57,525 nucleotides of DNA from Neonectria sp. B-13 (lineage: Eukaryota > Ascomycota > Sordariomycetes > Hypocreales > Nectriaceae), in contig NOKP01000008.1 in the NCBI GenBank assembly GCA_002682825.1, positions 1,754,093 through 1,811,617 of the forward strand, written 5' to 3'. The notes below the pieces were generated by a model. The model did not search any database. It worked only from the letters and a program-made list of their open reading frames with translations, and was not told the origin of the DNA. The position numbers and the translations under genes are program-made. Below are positions 1 through 10,308 of this stretch, piece after piece; positions within the stretch are counted from its first letter, which is position 1, and every line of letters begins with the position of its first letter.

Positions 1-512
1 AGTCCCCAGACCCCCCTCCCCCTGGAGTACCCTAACAGGGACCGGCCCTTGCCCCCGGCAGAAAGCCAAGTCTTGCTTTGACCGCCGTCAATTGGGCGGG
101 CGAAAAGGTTCGTGGGTTGACAGGACCCTGAAACAGGATGCAGACGCGTCTCCGTTTCCCGATTCTAGACCGCCCAGCTGAGCTCTGGCTCGGGGAAAAG
201 AGTGCGAGAATTGCAGCTCTTGGCTGCAGCTTTGCGAGCTGGGGCGATTGGCGGCGAGGAGATATCCTAATTACCCTGACGCTCCGGGTGTCTCCAGCCC
301 TGTTGCAATTATCCATGCCTGCCTGACATGTGGAAGTTCTACGCACTCTAAGTACGCCATCTGCTCCCTTCCATGCCCGGTTGGAACTTGGAAGCAATCT
401 ACTATTAGGTTAACCTTAATTACGGCTCGTACGTTGACCATCGGCATTTGCATCGTCTCCGTCTTCCGTCTCCCGTCATCCGTCAGCCGCTATCGTATCG
501 ATTTCCTCTCAT

Positions 513-534
513 GGGATGGGATGGGGGGAAAGGG
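513..534 (+). other. Potential G-quadruplex motif
   Basis: Four G runs of three or more (513-515, 518-520, 523-528, 532-534) are separated by loops of 2-3 bases on the plus strand. This fits the usual G3+N1-7 quadruplex rule. It lies in gene-free sequence, so a role is unknown. Confidence 0.5.
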
Positions 535-1665
535 AAATTGCCCTGACCATGCAACATGCGAGATGTCGGTGGGGCTTGGCGTTGTACGAAGCATTGTACG
601 CGGATTCCGTACAGACAACCTTCAGTAGCTTCTGAGGCCTTCCGGATCGCCCGCCGTATTCCTCCTCCGTATTCAACGCGCGTTTCCCATGGGCAAGGAC
701 AAGTACGAAAACAAGTTTCGGTCCCACGCGCTCAGAGCTGCGCCTCATTTGGTGTAGCGTCGCAACGGAGCTGCAGCCGAACCCTGGTCCTCAGGCCCTG
801 CACCCTACGCTACGAAGCCGACGCCACTGCACTGCTTGTTGGCCCGGGGGCCTCGCAACTCGCACTTCTCCAGATCAGGTGGGGTTCCGAAAGCGAGGGA
901 TCGCTCGCATCTCCAAACTCGCACCAGCCAGGCGCCAGGCATTTGGTTTGGCCAACTGACGACCTAAAAATCAATGCGCTGTCAGATCAACACGGCCCTG
1001 GAAGTCACTTTCTCTGCGAGTTATCGTCAAAGCTGATTTCTCGTACCACCTGTCCAATTGGTCGCCGTCCGCGGCCGACAATCGTGTGTTTGTTCGGGTT
1101 GAACCGTGTCAACCATCCCGCGATGACCAGTTTCCACGGCGCGTACCTGACCGTAACTTTGTGACGGATTTCTTTTAACTTCGTAATCGTAATTGCGTCG
1201 AGCATCCCACGCCCACGCCCAATGGCGCGTAGTAAGCGGGCATGCCTCTGTGCTCGTACTTGTGTGGGTGGGCCAGTCGCGATGGCAGCCGGAATTGATG
1301 ACGCTCGGTGTACGGATAGTTTGCGACTGGTTCCTGGATGGCTGGAGTAGCGGATGGATGCGCCCACGGGACTGGGTCTGCGTTCTGCTTTAGGCTGCTA
1401 GCAGGTGGCAAGCCGCAAGTGCAAGTGTAAGTGGGCACGGAGATGGGGGTGCGGAGATGGGATGTATGCATTCTGGAACGGAGGCGGAGATGGGGACGGA
1501 GTCTTGGGACGGAGTTGGGACGGCCAGCACCGGCGTTGGAGCGGTGTTGGAACGGCGTTCTAGATACTTCTCCATCTCACCCAATGACAGTAACTGGCAC
1601 AGGCTCTCTCATCTCACTCTTCTTACTCGAAGTAAACCGTCACTGCCACACTTATTCTTACTCAG

Positions 1666-1693
1666 TCTCTCTCTGACTCTCTCTGACTCTCTC
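1666..1693. repeat. CT-rich 10-bp tandem repeat
   Basis: A unit of about TCTCTCTGAC is repeated two to three times in a pyrimidine-rich stretch. It is a simple low-complexity repeat with no gene assigned. Confidence 0.6.
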
Positions 1694-2820
1694 ACTTTGC
1701 TAATGTCACTGCAACGCTCTCACTGGTAAACCACACCCAGCGTCACAACCACCGGTTCCACAACACATTCGCACTCGCACAGCGTACAGTAGCTGCCCTC
1801 CCTTGACTACCACACGTGCCATTCCAGGCCGAGCGGACGCATTGTTCACACCCTCCGTGAGAAATGTGTTGTCCCATGTTGATCACCTGCAGGTAGGATC
1901 ACCTTTCCTAACACTCTTCAACGGGCGCAGGTATCGATACGTCCGTAGCACTTCGTACAGTAAGTAGCAGTAAACTCCCGGGTAATATTAGATAATTCTC
2001 TCTGTCCATGTGAAAGTGGCCAGGGTTGCGTTGCGTTGCGCGGGGTCTCTCAGCAAGTCTCCCGAGTCCGCCGGGCCCCTGACCAAATTCCCCGATTAAC
2101 TTTAAAACAAGCCGCCCAGGGGAAAAGAAACTCCATTTGTTAGTTGCTTTTTCCGGCCTGAACTTAATAGCTTCGCTAGCTGCGATGGAAGCACTCAGAG
2201 CAAATGCCAACCATCGCCAAGAAGAGACATTCCATGATTGCCATCTCTCCCATTCGAGGAAGCAATCTTAAAACCCCGACAGTCAGACTTCCGCAAGCGT
2301 GTCATCCTTCGGCTGGATTCGATCCGATCAAGCAATTCCAATCGGGCTGATGCGCAGGATTTCCCGCGCTTCGCCGTTCGACTGCGGATAGATCGGTGGG
2401 CCTCAATCGCACGTTGATGAGAAGCGCATGCCAGTCAGCGCTAGCGACCCCTTTGTGTGTGGCAATCATACATGGACAATTGACATGACGCGCGTTGCTT
2501 TGGCCGCAGCCTTTGGTTCAGGGTAGCTTTGCTGCCCGGAACTCATGGAAATTGTCTAGTATGACTGTTGTGTTTGGCGTGAATAGAAACACAGGATCTC
2601 GATGCGTTTTCCGTGCATGTTGGATCGGCTTCGACTACGTGTTGATGCTTCAATGCCTTGCAGCGGGCGTAGTGGCAAATGACTTGTACGTGGTGTTGAG
2701 CCACATAATTCGTTGGATGATGCCATCGCGCTCAACCAGCGGCGGCGGCTTCTCCGCACCCATTGAATGATCTTGCGTGACAACCTCAACCCCACGAACA
2801 GATCATCCTCAACAGCCAAA

Positions 2821-3940
2821 ATGCGTGACTTTACCCAGATCCCCATTCTCGACCTATCGCTGAGCGACGACCCAGCAACCCTTCCAGACCTCCTAAGCGG
2901 CCTCAATGCCGCCTTGACCGAGGTCGGTTTCCTGTACATCGCCAACCACGGCGTGCCACCCTCCGTCACCGCCGACCTCGTGCGCCTCCTCCCGGCCCTC
3001 TTCGCCCTCCCCGCCAAAGCCAAGGCCGCCATCGCGCTCGAGCACTCGCCGCATTTCCTGGGATACAGTGGAGCCGGGGCCGAAACCACGGCCGGCGGCG
3101 CCGACCACCGCGAGCAGGTGGAGCTCGCCACCGAACTCGACGTGCGCCCCGGGGCCGGTGCTCCGTGGGAAGGCTTGCGTGGGCCGAATCAGGTATGCTT
3201 GCGTGCGAAGGGTTATCAAGTCCATGCCAAGGGCGCTTCGGGCCGGCAGCTCGCTAATGGGATAGTGGCCGCGTGAACTCCCGGAGCTGAGGCCTGTTGC
3301 GGAGCGCTATATCGAGGAGCTGACGGCACTGGGCGAGCGGTTCCTGCGACTTGTTGCCCAGGCTCTGTCTCTTCCCGAAGACACCTTCTTTTCATATCTA
3401 TCTGACCAGCATCGCCTCAAACTCGTCCACTATCCAGAGGCACCTGTGCCCGATACCCAGGGCGTCGGCCCGCACAAAGACTCATCCGGGTGGTGGACAT
3501 TTCTCCTGCAAGCCTCTCCCGAAGTCCAGGGCCTGCAGGTGCTCAACAAGGCCGGCGCCTGGATCGACGTGCCAGCGATCCCGGGAACATTCGTCGTCAA
3601 CATCGGTCAGGCCTTCGAGGTAGTGACGCACGGAGTGTGCAAGGCGACGACGCACCGGGTGCAGTCAAGCTCGCGCGAGCGCTTCAGCGTGCCGTTCTTT
3701 CAGGGCGTGCGACGCGACCTGACGCGCCGCCAAGCCCTAGAGCCATTGGCGAATCACTTCGCGGGCTTTGGCACGGGGTTGGAGTCGGGCGAGGCGTGCT
3801 GCATCGACTCGCCCTTCCTGACGGGCAAGTACGAGACCTGGGGCGAGGCGCAACTGCGGACCAAGATACGCAGCCATCGCGAGAACGGCCGGACGTTTTA
3901 CCCAGAGCTGTATGCGAGATACGTAAATGACTCTGGTTGA
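2821..3940 (+). CDS. 2-oxoglutarate/Fe(II)-dependent oxygenase (isopenicillin N synthase-like)
   Basis: Two exons, 2821-3192 and 3266-3940, are joined across a 73-nt intron (GTATGC...CTAAT...ATAG). They give a 348-aa protein, a normal length for the family. The N-terminal DIOX_N domain shows the usual PILDLS start and the VGFLYIANHGVP segment. The C-terminal double-stranded beta-helix core carries the iron ligands: the HxD pair in PHKDSSGWW and the distal His in THRV. The 2OG-binding Arg-x-Ser appears as RFSVPFF. All catalytic residues are therefore present. Such enzymes hydroxylate, desaturate or cyclise small molecules in the cytosol; the substrate cannot be read from sequence. It is the first gene of a run of catabolic or tailoring enzymes (2.8-17 kb) that includes a Zn2Cys6 regulator and a permease. 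ATG 2821 fits the family N-terminus; the frame is open upstream to an in-frame codon at 2767 but without a better ATG. Confidence 0.88.
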
Positions 3941-4509
3941 CGAATGCGGGCCGGTTCCATAGCCAGGTCTATGAGATGAACGAAGGCTTGGCTTTTGCGC
4001 GATGGCAACCCGCGAAATGAGCCAACCCTAGCGTCGGCGGTGGGAATAACATCCATGTTGGGACCAATATCGCCATTGAGATTCATCATGTGGGCGGCGG
4101 CCTCCGCGGAAGGAAACGACCCACCGCAATCACCGGCTGATGAACAGTCAATCAGTCATTCGGTTTAACTACGTACTATGTAGTATGAGGGATGGATAGG
4201 AATTGTAATCGTGACTGGTCTTCAACTCGAGGTGGAGGATGGGGTATTAGCTGCACCCCCTGGCTTCTTCAGAAAGGAGTCACTCACTAACTATCGGTGT
4301 TGAGCAACCTAGAGAAAGGTATTAAGTCGCCGATAGATTAAGTTATGATACCCAAGAAAGAAATATAATACTAGAAAGTATTCTGCTTTGGTGCGTCCGT
4401 CAAGGAAACCCATTGCGTCATCTTAGGAATGTTTCCGAAAACTATCCGCCTTTAGGTTAAATAATGTGAATACACAAGTGAGATGGCATCGTAACTGCAA
4501 TTCAACAAC
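3941..4509. other. Intergenic region, nothing recognised
   Basis: This 569-bp spacer lies between the oxygenase stop and the hydrolase start. It is AT-richer than the genes, especially at 4140-4500. It should hold the oxygenase terminator and the hydrolase promoter, but no specific element is recognisable. Confidence 0.5.
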
Positions 4510-5475
4510 ATGATGTTTGATATCCCTAGACAGGTCTTTGCTGCCCAGGGTGGCAACACCTACTCCTATATCCATATCCCAGCAGTCCAGAAACCAACTC
4601 TATTGCTCCTCCATGGCTTCCCGTCCACGCTATCCGACTGGGAACATCAGATTCGCCACTTTTCCTCAGGAGGATATGGAGTACTTGCGCCCGACCTTCT
4701 TGGCTACGGCCAGAGTAGCAAGCCGACAGATGTGGACAGTTATCGTCTAAAGCCAATGAGCAACGAGGTAGTTGAACTGCTCGACTCGCTGGACCTGTCG
4801 CAAGTCATCGGCATAGGCCACGACTTTGGGTCGACGTTGCTGTCACGGTTGGCAGCATACCACCCTTCGCGATGGATAGCGCTGGTGTTCCTCGCAGTCG
4901 GACCACCTAAATTGGGCACACCGTTTGACGTCAACATGATCAACGAGATGACCAAGCAGGCATTCGGCTTCGAACTGCTCGGATACATCCCGTGGCTTGC
5001 TAGTGATGCCGCGCAGGCTACCCTGGAGCAGCACGCCGAAGCTGCCATGAACGTCATGTTCTGTCGCGACCGAAAAGCGTGGGATGAGTGGTTTCATCCT
5101 CTTGGTAAATTCAAGCAGTTTGTAATCGAGGATCGTCGACTTCCAGTGGGACCATGGTATTCTCAAGATCTACAGAAAAGACACCTCGAGTTCTTCGGAG
5201 CAAAGGATGGATATAAGGGTGTGGTGAGATGGTATCGAATGTGGATGGATAATCTGTTTGCGCCGGATGAGGTTGGTTTCGATGAATTCCAGATATCGCA
5301 GCCTGCGCTATTTGTCGTTCCGAGAGAACCTGAATTTACGACACAGCAGCAGATGCTGGCATCTTGGACGCCAAACCTCAAGACGGTGACAACAGACTCA
5401 GGTCACTGGGTGCATCTAGAGCGACCGGCAGAGACCAACACGGCTATAGAAGAGTTCCTGAACAACCTCTTGTAA
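4510..5475 (+). CDS. Alpha/beta hydrolase, epoxide hydrolase-like
   Basis: An intronless 321-aa frame of the epoxide hydrolase / haloacetate dehalogenase type. The oxyanion-hole motif HGFP is at residues 35-38, followed by PDLLGYGQSS. The nucleophile elbow reads GHDFGS with Asp105 in place of Ser, typical of epoxide hydrolases and dehalogenases. The catalytic His is about residue 299 in SGHWVHLERP. A cap-domain region lies between. The protein probably opens epoxides or hydrolyses carbon-halogen or ester bonds on a small molecule in the cytosol; the substrate is unknown. Two tandem Met codons (4510 and 4513) are both possible starts. The stop codon is immediately followed by the last codon of the convergent Zn2Cys6 gene, so the two transcripts must overlap at their 3' ends. 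Confidence 0.9.
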   Translation: MMFDIPRQVFAAQGGNTYSYIHIPAVQKPTLLLLHGFPSTLSDWEHQIRHFSSGGYGVLAPDLLGYGQSSKPTDVDSYRLKPMSNEVVELLDSLDLSQVIGIGHDFGSTLLSRLAAYHPSRWIALVFLAVGPPKLGTPFDVNMINEMTKQAFGFELLGYIPWLASDAAQATLEQHAEAAMNVMFCRDRKAWDEWFHPLGKFKQFVIEDRRLPVGPWYSQDLQKRHLEFFGAKDGYKGVVRWYRMWMDNLFAPDEVGFDEFQISQPALFVVPREPEFTTQQQMLASWTPNLKTVTTDSGHWVHLERPAETNTAIEEFLNNLL

Positions 5476-7492
5476 CTACTCACGTAGCCAGTCAAAAGTG
5501 TCAAGCAAGTCAAAGTTGAAATCGAGCTGTAACCCTTCCCAGTCAAGTGTCTCGAGCGCGCCAGCGCCACCGGCACCGTTGAGGTTGTGGTCCAGCACGC
5601 CCTGGATGATGGCCTTGCAGTCGGCGCAGAGGTCTGCGTTCGGCGCCGACGGCCGCACCCAGTCGAGGAAGCCGATGAGGAGACTTAGCTGCTGGATGAT
5701 GCTCGACCGGCTCAGCTTGGGACAGTCGGGGTGGGTACGGAAGCTCGGCCGGAGCAGCTCCAGACAAAGAATGCCTCCTCCAGGAGCACCATACGCCATT
5801 AACTAGAAAGTTAGCTTAAGCTGTTGAAGGGGCGTCTGTATTTCTTACCAGCCACTCAAAGTCACGGCGGATGCCCGCGAATCGATCCTGGCGTGTCCAG
5901 ATGATGAGCGTGAGCGACACCATCTCGAAGCTGGTAGTCAGCAGATGACCTTGATCTATGCTCCCAAGCCGAAGCATCAGCCGCTCGACAAAGAAGAGGT
6001 TCTGGAGGTGCTCCAGCCGGAGCAACAGCCTCGCGTATAGAGTTTCGACGTCAATCTCAGGGTCGTCGAGGTCTTCGTGGCGGTAGATGAGTCCGACAGG
6101 GAACTGCGACATGGTGCGTATCTGCCGTGCTTTGATATCTCTATACGGGTTAGTATGGCGCGATTAAAGGCCGGGAGGACGTACTGTAGGTGGCTAAGAG
6201 TCGTTTGGGAACCAATACTCAACGCAACTTCGAGAAGCTCTTCTCTGATGAAAGCAATCATGACACGCGCACGGAGGAGCGTGGCTGAGTACAGTCGACC
6301 TTCCGTATTCCACCCCTGGTCATCCAACGCCTGCACAGCACTGGTTATCACGGCTTCGTCGTCGGCAAGCAGGACTTCGTCTGGGAGATCTAGTGGGAGA
6401 GGCGTCGACACATAGCGGCGACCGAGCAGCGGCGGCCTTCCGGTAAACGACACCATGACCTTGTCGATGTTGAAGACGTGGGAAAAAATGCGACGTCTGT
6501 TCTCGGAAACCAGCGTCGGGCGATATGGGGTCGTCTCGGGCTCGGCGTGGAGGCCCAGAAATGTCAGGAGGGCCACTGTCTCGCTGTGGCAGCTCCAACA
6601 CGAAAGGCCTATGCCATTAGCAAAGGGAGGTGGCGTTCGGCGAAGAGGTTTTTGACTTACTGGCGTCTCCTGAGATAATCGACACCATGGTCGCTCTTCG
6701 GTAGCAGAGGTAGACAATGATATCGTTGCCCGGAGTGAAGTGCAACGCGATCTCAATGCAGTACTTGAGGCATGCCCCAAAAGTCTGGGCACTGTCGCCC
6801 TCCCAGAATCCGATTTCCCAGAAAGTCCATAGTAGCCCGATGGATTCCCACCGCAGGGAAGGCCCGGCAAATTGATCAATCCAGTCCTGTGAGCTGACGT
6901 CTGTCTCGTGAAACGGGCGAGCGGTGTTGCTGCAGATGGTGCGAGCCAAGTCTTCCAGCGACCCGTCGTCCAGCAACCCGTCGTCCTCAAGCTGCGTGGG
7001 GAAGTCTTTGTGGATTGTCTGGACGATACGCTTCGTAGCCTTGAGGATCCAGTCGTCAGGCCGACACGGAGTCCGCTCGACGGAAACGAGGTCTTTTGTG
7101 CGCGGGAGGTTGCGCAGCACAAAGAGAATCATTTCCCGGAGCGGCGGCGGCACCTCTGAGCGGAGGACCCTAGGCCCGCGTCTCGGGCCGGAGTCGACGG
7201 GTCGCGATCCATGGATCAGGGTCAAGCTGTTCCGCGTCTCCTCGAAGACAGCGCTGTGGCTGGTGAAGCCGAGATAACCAGTGCAAGGTGGCGTCGGCGT
7301 CGAGCATGGCGACCGAGGCAGCGGACTGCGCTTCGGCCTCGGAGCGACGGTGTAGACGCAGGGTTGGCGCCTCTTCCTGCATCGCTTACAGGTGGGCTGA
7401 GAATGATCGCAGGCGACCTTGCGAGCACGACATGGATCGCAGGCTTGCGGACGACCGTTGGACCGACGAAGCAGCGGCGGTAGCGTCTCCAT
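5476..7492 (-). CDS. Zn2Cys6 fungal transcription factor
   Basis: Four exons on the minus strand (7492-6661, 6608-6185, 6140-5849, 5802-5476) are separated by introns of 52, 44 and 46 nt, each GT-AG with a CTAA branch point. They give about 624 aa. The N-terminal binuclear zinc cluster is complete: Cys18, 21, 28, 35, 38 and 45 in CX2CX6CX6CX2CX6C spacing, with a basic linker. The rest resembles the fungal middle homology region. The C-terminus (about the last 25 residues) is acidic and rich in Leu, Phe, Trp and Asp, like an activation domain. It is a nuclear DNA-binding regulator, by position a candidate pathway-specific regulator of the surrounding enzymes and permease. Its upstream region carries a cluster of TCGGCTT repeats (7540-7666), which could be autoregulatory. 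The 44-nt second intron is short but its joined frame is continuous. Confidence 0.87.
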
Positions 7493-8033
7493 GATGGGTA
7501 ATCTGGACGGTGGTAGGAGGTTGAATCGTCTGATGAGTGAAGCCGAAGGGAAGACGGAGCCTTGTAAGTGGATGCTCGGCTTCGGTGTGGAGATTCGGCT
7601 TGAAGAACGTGGAGTCGCGGCTTGAATCTCGGCTTACTTATCAATCTAGTGTGTGGGGCTCGGCTTCAATCAAGCTTCCTTCACACCATCCCGGTTCGCC
7701 GTGTGTGTCATACGGGTCGGGGAAGGATGCTGCAGGCTTACTACTACGGCATACTATAGTCGTCGCAAGCCGTCGTTCTAAGGGCGCGTGAGTCAATTGA
7801 AATTCACGGTGATTACGAATGGAAGACGCAACATGGTGACGAGGATCATTAGGCTACAACTACAAAAGAAGCCAAATACCCCGTTGGAATTAGGAATATC
7901 CCATCAACAAGATTTGAAGTCATCAAGGTCGATACTCGATATCAATAAGCATACCAAACAGTGCCGTAAGGACCAGAAAACCATCCAAACCACCACCAAA
8001 CATCCCCAACTTCTTCATCCTCCCACCACAACC
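7493..8033. other. Divergent intergenic region between the Zn2Cys6 gene and the 76-aa gene
   Basis: This 541-bp region separates two divergent starts. The half next to the regulator contains the TCGGCTT cluster. The half next to the small gene is AT-richer and ends in a CCA/ACC-rich leader directly before its ATG. No gene is seen. Confidence 0.5.
7540..7666. promoter_or_regulatory. Cluster of five TCGGCTT motifs upstream of the Zn2Cys6 gene
   Basis: TCGGCTT occurs at 7576-7582, 7595-7601, 7629-7635 and 7660-7666, and its reverse complement AAGCCGA at 7540-7546. That is five exact copies in 127 bp, 48-174 bp upstream of the regulator's ATG (7492, minus). Each contains a CGG triplet, the usual half-site of Zn2Cys6 proteins. 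A further copy is at 2635-2641 upstream of the 2OG oxygenase. Autoregulation is an inference. Confidence 0.4.
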
Positions 8034-8360
8034 ATGTCGCAAGCTCCCCTCGGTTCAGACGCCTACCTGGCATCCAACGCTTCCGACGCGACCCTCGTCG
8101 ATGCTTCAAGTTCGGTTCCCGGAAAGCAAGGTATTTAGCCTACTCCACTTCTTTCTGGCAGTCGTCTAATGCGCCCAGGCCTCCAAGCATCTCCCAAGTT
8201 GAGCCTCAAGTCAAAGCTCAAGAACAAGCTCAACATGTCTCAAGATCCCGCTCAAATGCGCAAGCGGGATCCGACCAAGTCATGGGAGGCTCGAGCAAGT
8301 AAGTCGCTCATCATGTAGCTTGAAAGATCATAAGCTGACTGTCCAGTGGCCATCATGTAA
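8034..8360 (+). CDS. Small hypothetical protein (76 aa, three exons)
   Basis: Exons 8034-8130, 8179-8298 and 8347-8360 are joined by two 48-nt introns. Both have clean signals: GTATTT with a CTAAT branch point and CAG, and GTAAGT with a CTGAC branch point and CAG. Splicing removes in-frame stops in each intron and gives a 76-aa protein starting MSQAPLGSDAYLASNAS. The N-terminal third is Ser/Ala/Asp-rich. The middle is strongly basic (LKSKLKNKLN), and the tail is RKRDPTKSWEARAMAIM. No signal peptide, membrane segment or known domain is visible. The last coding exon is only 14 nt. The ATG follows a CCACCACAACC leader, a good fungal start context. Function is unknown. The splice structure is the main evidence that the gene is real. 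Confidence 0.6.
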
Positions 8361-8589
8361 GGCTGGCCTCATGGTGATTTGGTGGGATTTGGGCATCGGC
8401 GTTGCATATTATCTTAATAGTTGAATGGAATATACCCACTCGTTTTCTTTACGAGTCTTATGGCAGCGGATGTGACAGACCCAGCTCCTCATCATCGCAC
8501 TAACGATACACTGCCGCACTTTGATAATGTACAATTTAGACCACGGGGCTGATTCTCGTTCACGATTACCGTGCTTTGCTTACGCACCT

Positions 8590-9582
8590 TCACGGTTTGA
8601 TTATCAGCACAACTTTACCCCGGCGGTCCGTTCTTCCGCTAGCCTTTTCATAAGCCGCGCGTGCCTCCGCGAGAGGAAACGTGTGTGCAAGAAACGGGCG
8701 CACGAGACCGAGTTCTAGCGCCCGCGAGAGCTTGCTCAGTTGCTTCCCAGACGGTTCCACGATGAAGAAGATGGCGTTGACAGCCTCCTTGCCTGCTGGC
8801 GGACTGTTCGCAAAGGCAAAACTGCTCGAGTCGACCGAGACAAGCGTCCCGTTGTCTGAGATGACGGACCACGACTGGGACAAGGGCTCTCCGCCGACCG
8901 TATCGATGATGAGATCGAACGAACGACCCTTCATGTCGGCGTACTCGATTGCTTCTGCTGCACCCAGCGACCGCAAAAACTCCCCGTTGCGTTCGTTCGA
9001 GCTCGACGCGGCTACCACGCTGAAGCCGGCCAAAGCAGCTAGTTGAACAATGTAAGAACCCACGGCGCCCGATGCACCCGTGACAAGCACCCACGACTGC
9101 GAGTCTGTCGTCTTGGGCGCATCAAAGTCGGGTTCTGGGATGCCCGCCTTGACGAACAGCGCCTGCCACGCCGTGAGACCGCTCATGGGCACAGTCGCAG
9201 TTTCAGCCCAGGGGAGATTCTTGGGCTTCAAGGCAAGCTCTTGAGCATCGACAACCGTGTACTCAGCCCAGGTCGAGCCTCGCCGAGTGGTAACCATGGC
9301 AAACACTTCATCGCCGGGCTTGAACCCCGGAAGCCCCTCGGCGCTTTCCACGACGCCAGAGACGTCGTATCCGAGGATATGGAAGTCCTCGCGGTAGGAT
9401 TCAGGCCATGTCAGCTCGTCCCGGGTTACGGTTGCTGCATGGACGCGCACGAGGGCCTGGCCAGGCTTCGGCTGGGGAATCTCGACGTCTTGGTCGAGGA
9501 TGAGTGAAGACGGCGGGGGAGGATTGCTCGGCGAGAAGGGGCTTGTGTTGGAGGCAGCTGGGTGGATGCGAATGGCCTGCAT
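8590..9582 (-). CDS. Zinc-free MDR oxidoreductase (quinone oxidoreductase-like)
   Basis: An intronless 330-aa frame of the medium-chain dehydrogenase/reductase family. The N-terminal GroES-like domain includes ILGYDVSGVVES and FKPGDEVFA. The NAD(P)-binding Rossmann domain has VTGASGAVGSYIVQLA at about 167-182. The structural-zinc cysteines and the catalytic Cys/His of alcohol dehydrogenases are missing, as in quinone oxidoreductases and enoyl reductases of this family. It should reduce a C=C or C=O bond using NADPH in the cytosol; the substrate is unknown. It is transcribed divergently from the amidohydrolase (ATG 10309) across a 726-bp region that holds a CGG-N7-CCG palindrome, so the two may be co-regulated. 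ATG 9582 gives the standard N-terminus. Confidence 0.9.
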   Translation of the reverse strand: MQAIRIHPAASNTSPFSPSNPPPPSSLILDQDVEIPQPKPGQALVRVHAATVTRDELTWPESYREDFHILGYDVSGVVESAEGLPGFKPGDEVFAMVTTRRGSTWAEYTVVDAQELALKPKNLPWAETATVPMSGLTAWQALFVKAGIPEPDFDAPKTTDSQSWVLVTGASGAVGSYIVQLAALAGFSVVAASSSNERNGEFLRSLGAAEAIEYADMKGRSFDLIIDTVGGEPLSQSWSVISDNGTLVSVDSSSFAFANSPPAGKEAVNAIFFIVEPSGKQLSKLSRALELGLVRPFLAHTFPLAEARAAYEKASGRTDRRGKVVLIIKP

Positions 9583-10308
9583 TTTGGTGAGTGTTTGTGG
9601 TGTTTATGCCGTTGACTGGCAGTATTGAGGCCATCGTTGCATCGCTTTGCTGAGCGATTTTCTAGTCTGCTGACAAACTGGCGTTGGATCTGCGTTCACA
9701 CTCGACTCGATTATTCGCTGGCCGAGAGCGAATCAACCAGTTACGATGTCGGTCCCGTACCGACTTCCTAACCGACAACGGCGTGCATCACAAGAGCGAC
9801 AAGACGGGATCGGGGTGCATTAGCGGTGCAAGGCTATTAAGCAACATGAGAACTGTGCTTGTGTAGAGCCAGTAAGAGGACTGGAGGGATGCCGTTGTTT
9901 TAGACTCATCCCTTGAACTTAGGCCCCTTTGACTTAGACTCTTAAAACTTTCAGATTCGCTTGGGACGAACCGCGTGAACCAACAAGATAGATGGTGAAC
10001 CAACAACGAAACCAGGAACCAAATAAGATCAGGAACCAAACCGAGGAAACCACCATCTTGGCGTCCGGTTCATACTCCACCACTCCACAAGTCCGTCCAC
10101 AAGTCCACCCACAACGCCACGGATGTGGTCAATCGGCCGGCGCACGTGAATATCTCCGTTCCCCGCTGCATGCGATCTCGGCCTCATGCATGCCGGCTAG
10201 CCCCGGATCGGAGAACATACGATGGTTATAAGAAGCCGTGATCTGCCTTGATCACCGGCTCTGGGCTACCTTTTCAACACCCTTTCTCTCCCCCCCCGAC
10301 CTCCCACC
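9583..10308. other. Divergent promoter region between the MDR and amidohydrolase genes
   Basis: The region is 726 bp with no gene. It contains the inverted repeat at 9748-9764, purine-rich AACCAACAA / GGAACCAAA repeats at about 9975-10050, CCAC-rich sequence at 10075-10125, and a TATAAG box at about 10227, 80 bp before the amidohydrolase ATG. The bases immediately before that ATG are pyrimidine-rich (CTTTCTCTCCCCCCCC), as is common in fungal leaders. Confidence 0.5.
9748..9776. promoter_or_regulatory. Candidate Zn2Cys6 operator (GTCGGT-N5-ACCGAC plus a third half-site)
   Basis: A perfect inverted repeat GTCGGT / ACCGAC with a 5-bp spacer occupies 9748-9764. A third ACCGAC half-site follows at 9771-9776. 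Read as triplets this is CGG-N7-CCG, the architecture recognised by dimeric Zn2Cys6 regulators. It lies 166 bp upstream of the MDR start and about 545 bp upstream of the amidohydrolase start. Binding is inferred, not shown. Confidence 0.35.

Larger units (their letters stand above)
1..2820. other. Left intergenic region, no gene recognised
   Basis: No open frame here has a recognisable domain, good coding composition or convincing splice sites. The longest frames (about 200 codons around 556-1164 on the plus strand) read as low-information Arg/Ser/Pro-rich sequence. The region includes a G-rich run near 513-534, purine-rich GGAGATGGG/GGACGG sequence near 1440-1530 and a CT-rich microsatellite near 1666-1693. 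The last few hundred bases are presumably the promoter and 5' leader of the oxygenase starting at 2821. A gene lying mainly beyond the left edge cannot be excluded. Confidence 0.6.

Noticed and set aside
556..1164. 202-codon plus-strand frame in the left gap
   Set aside because: No recognisable product, weak coding character and no introns or leader consistent with a gene.
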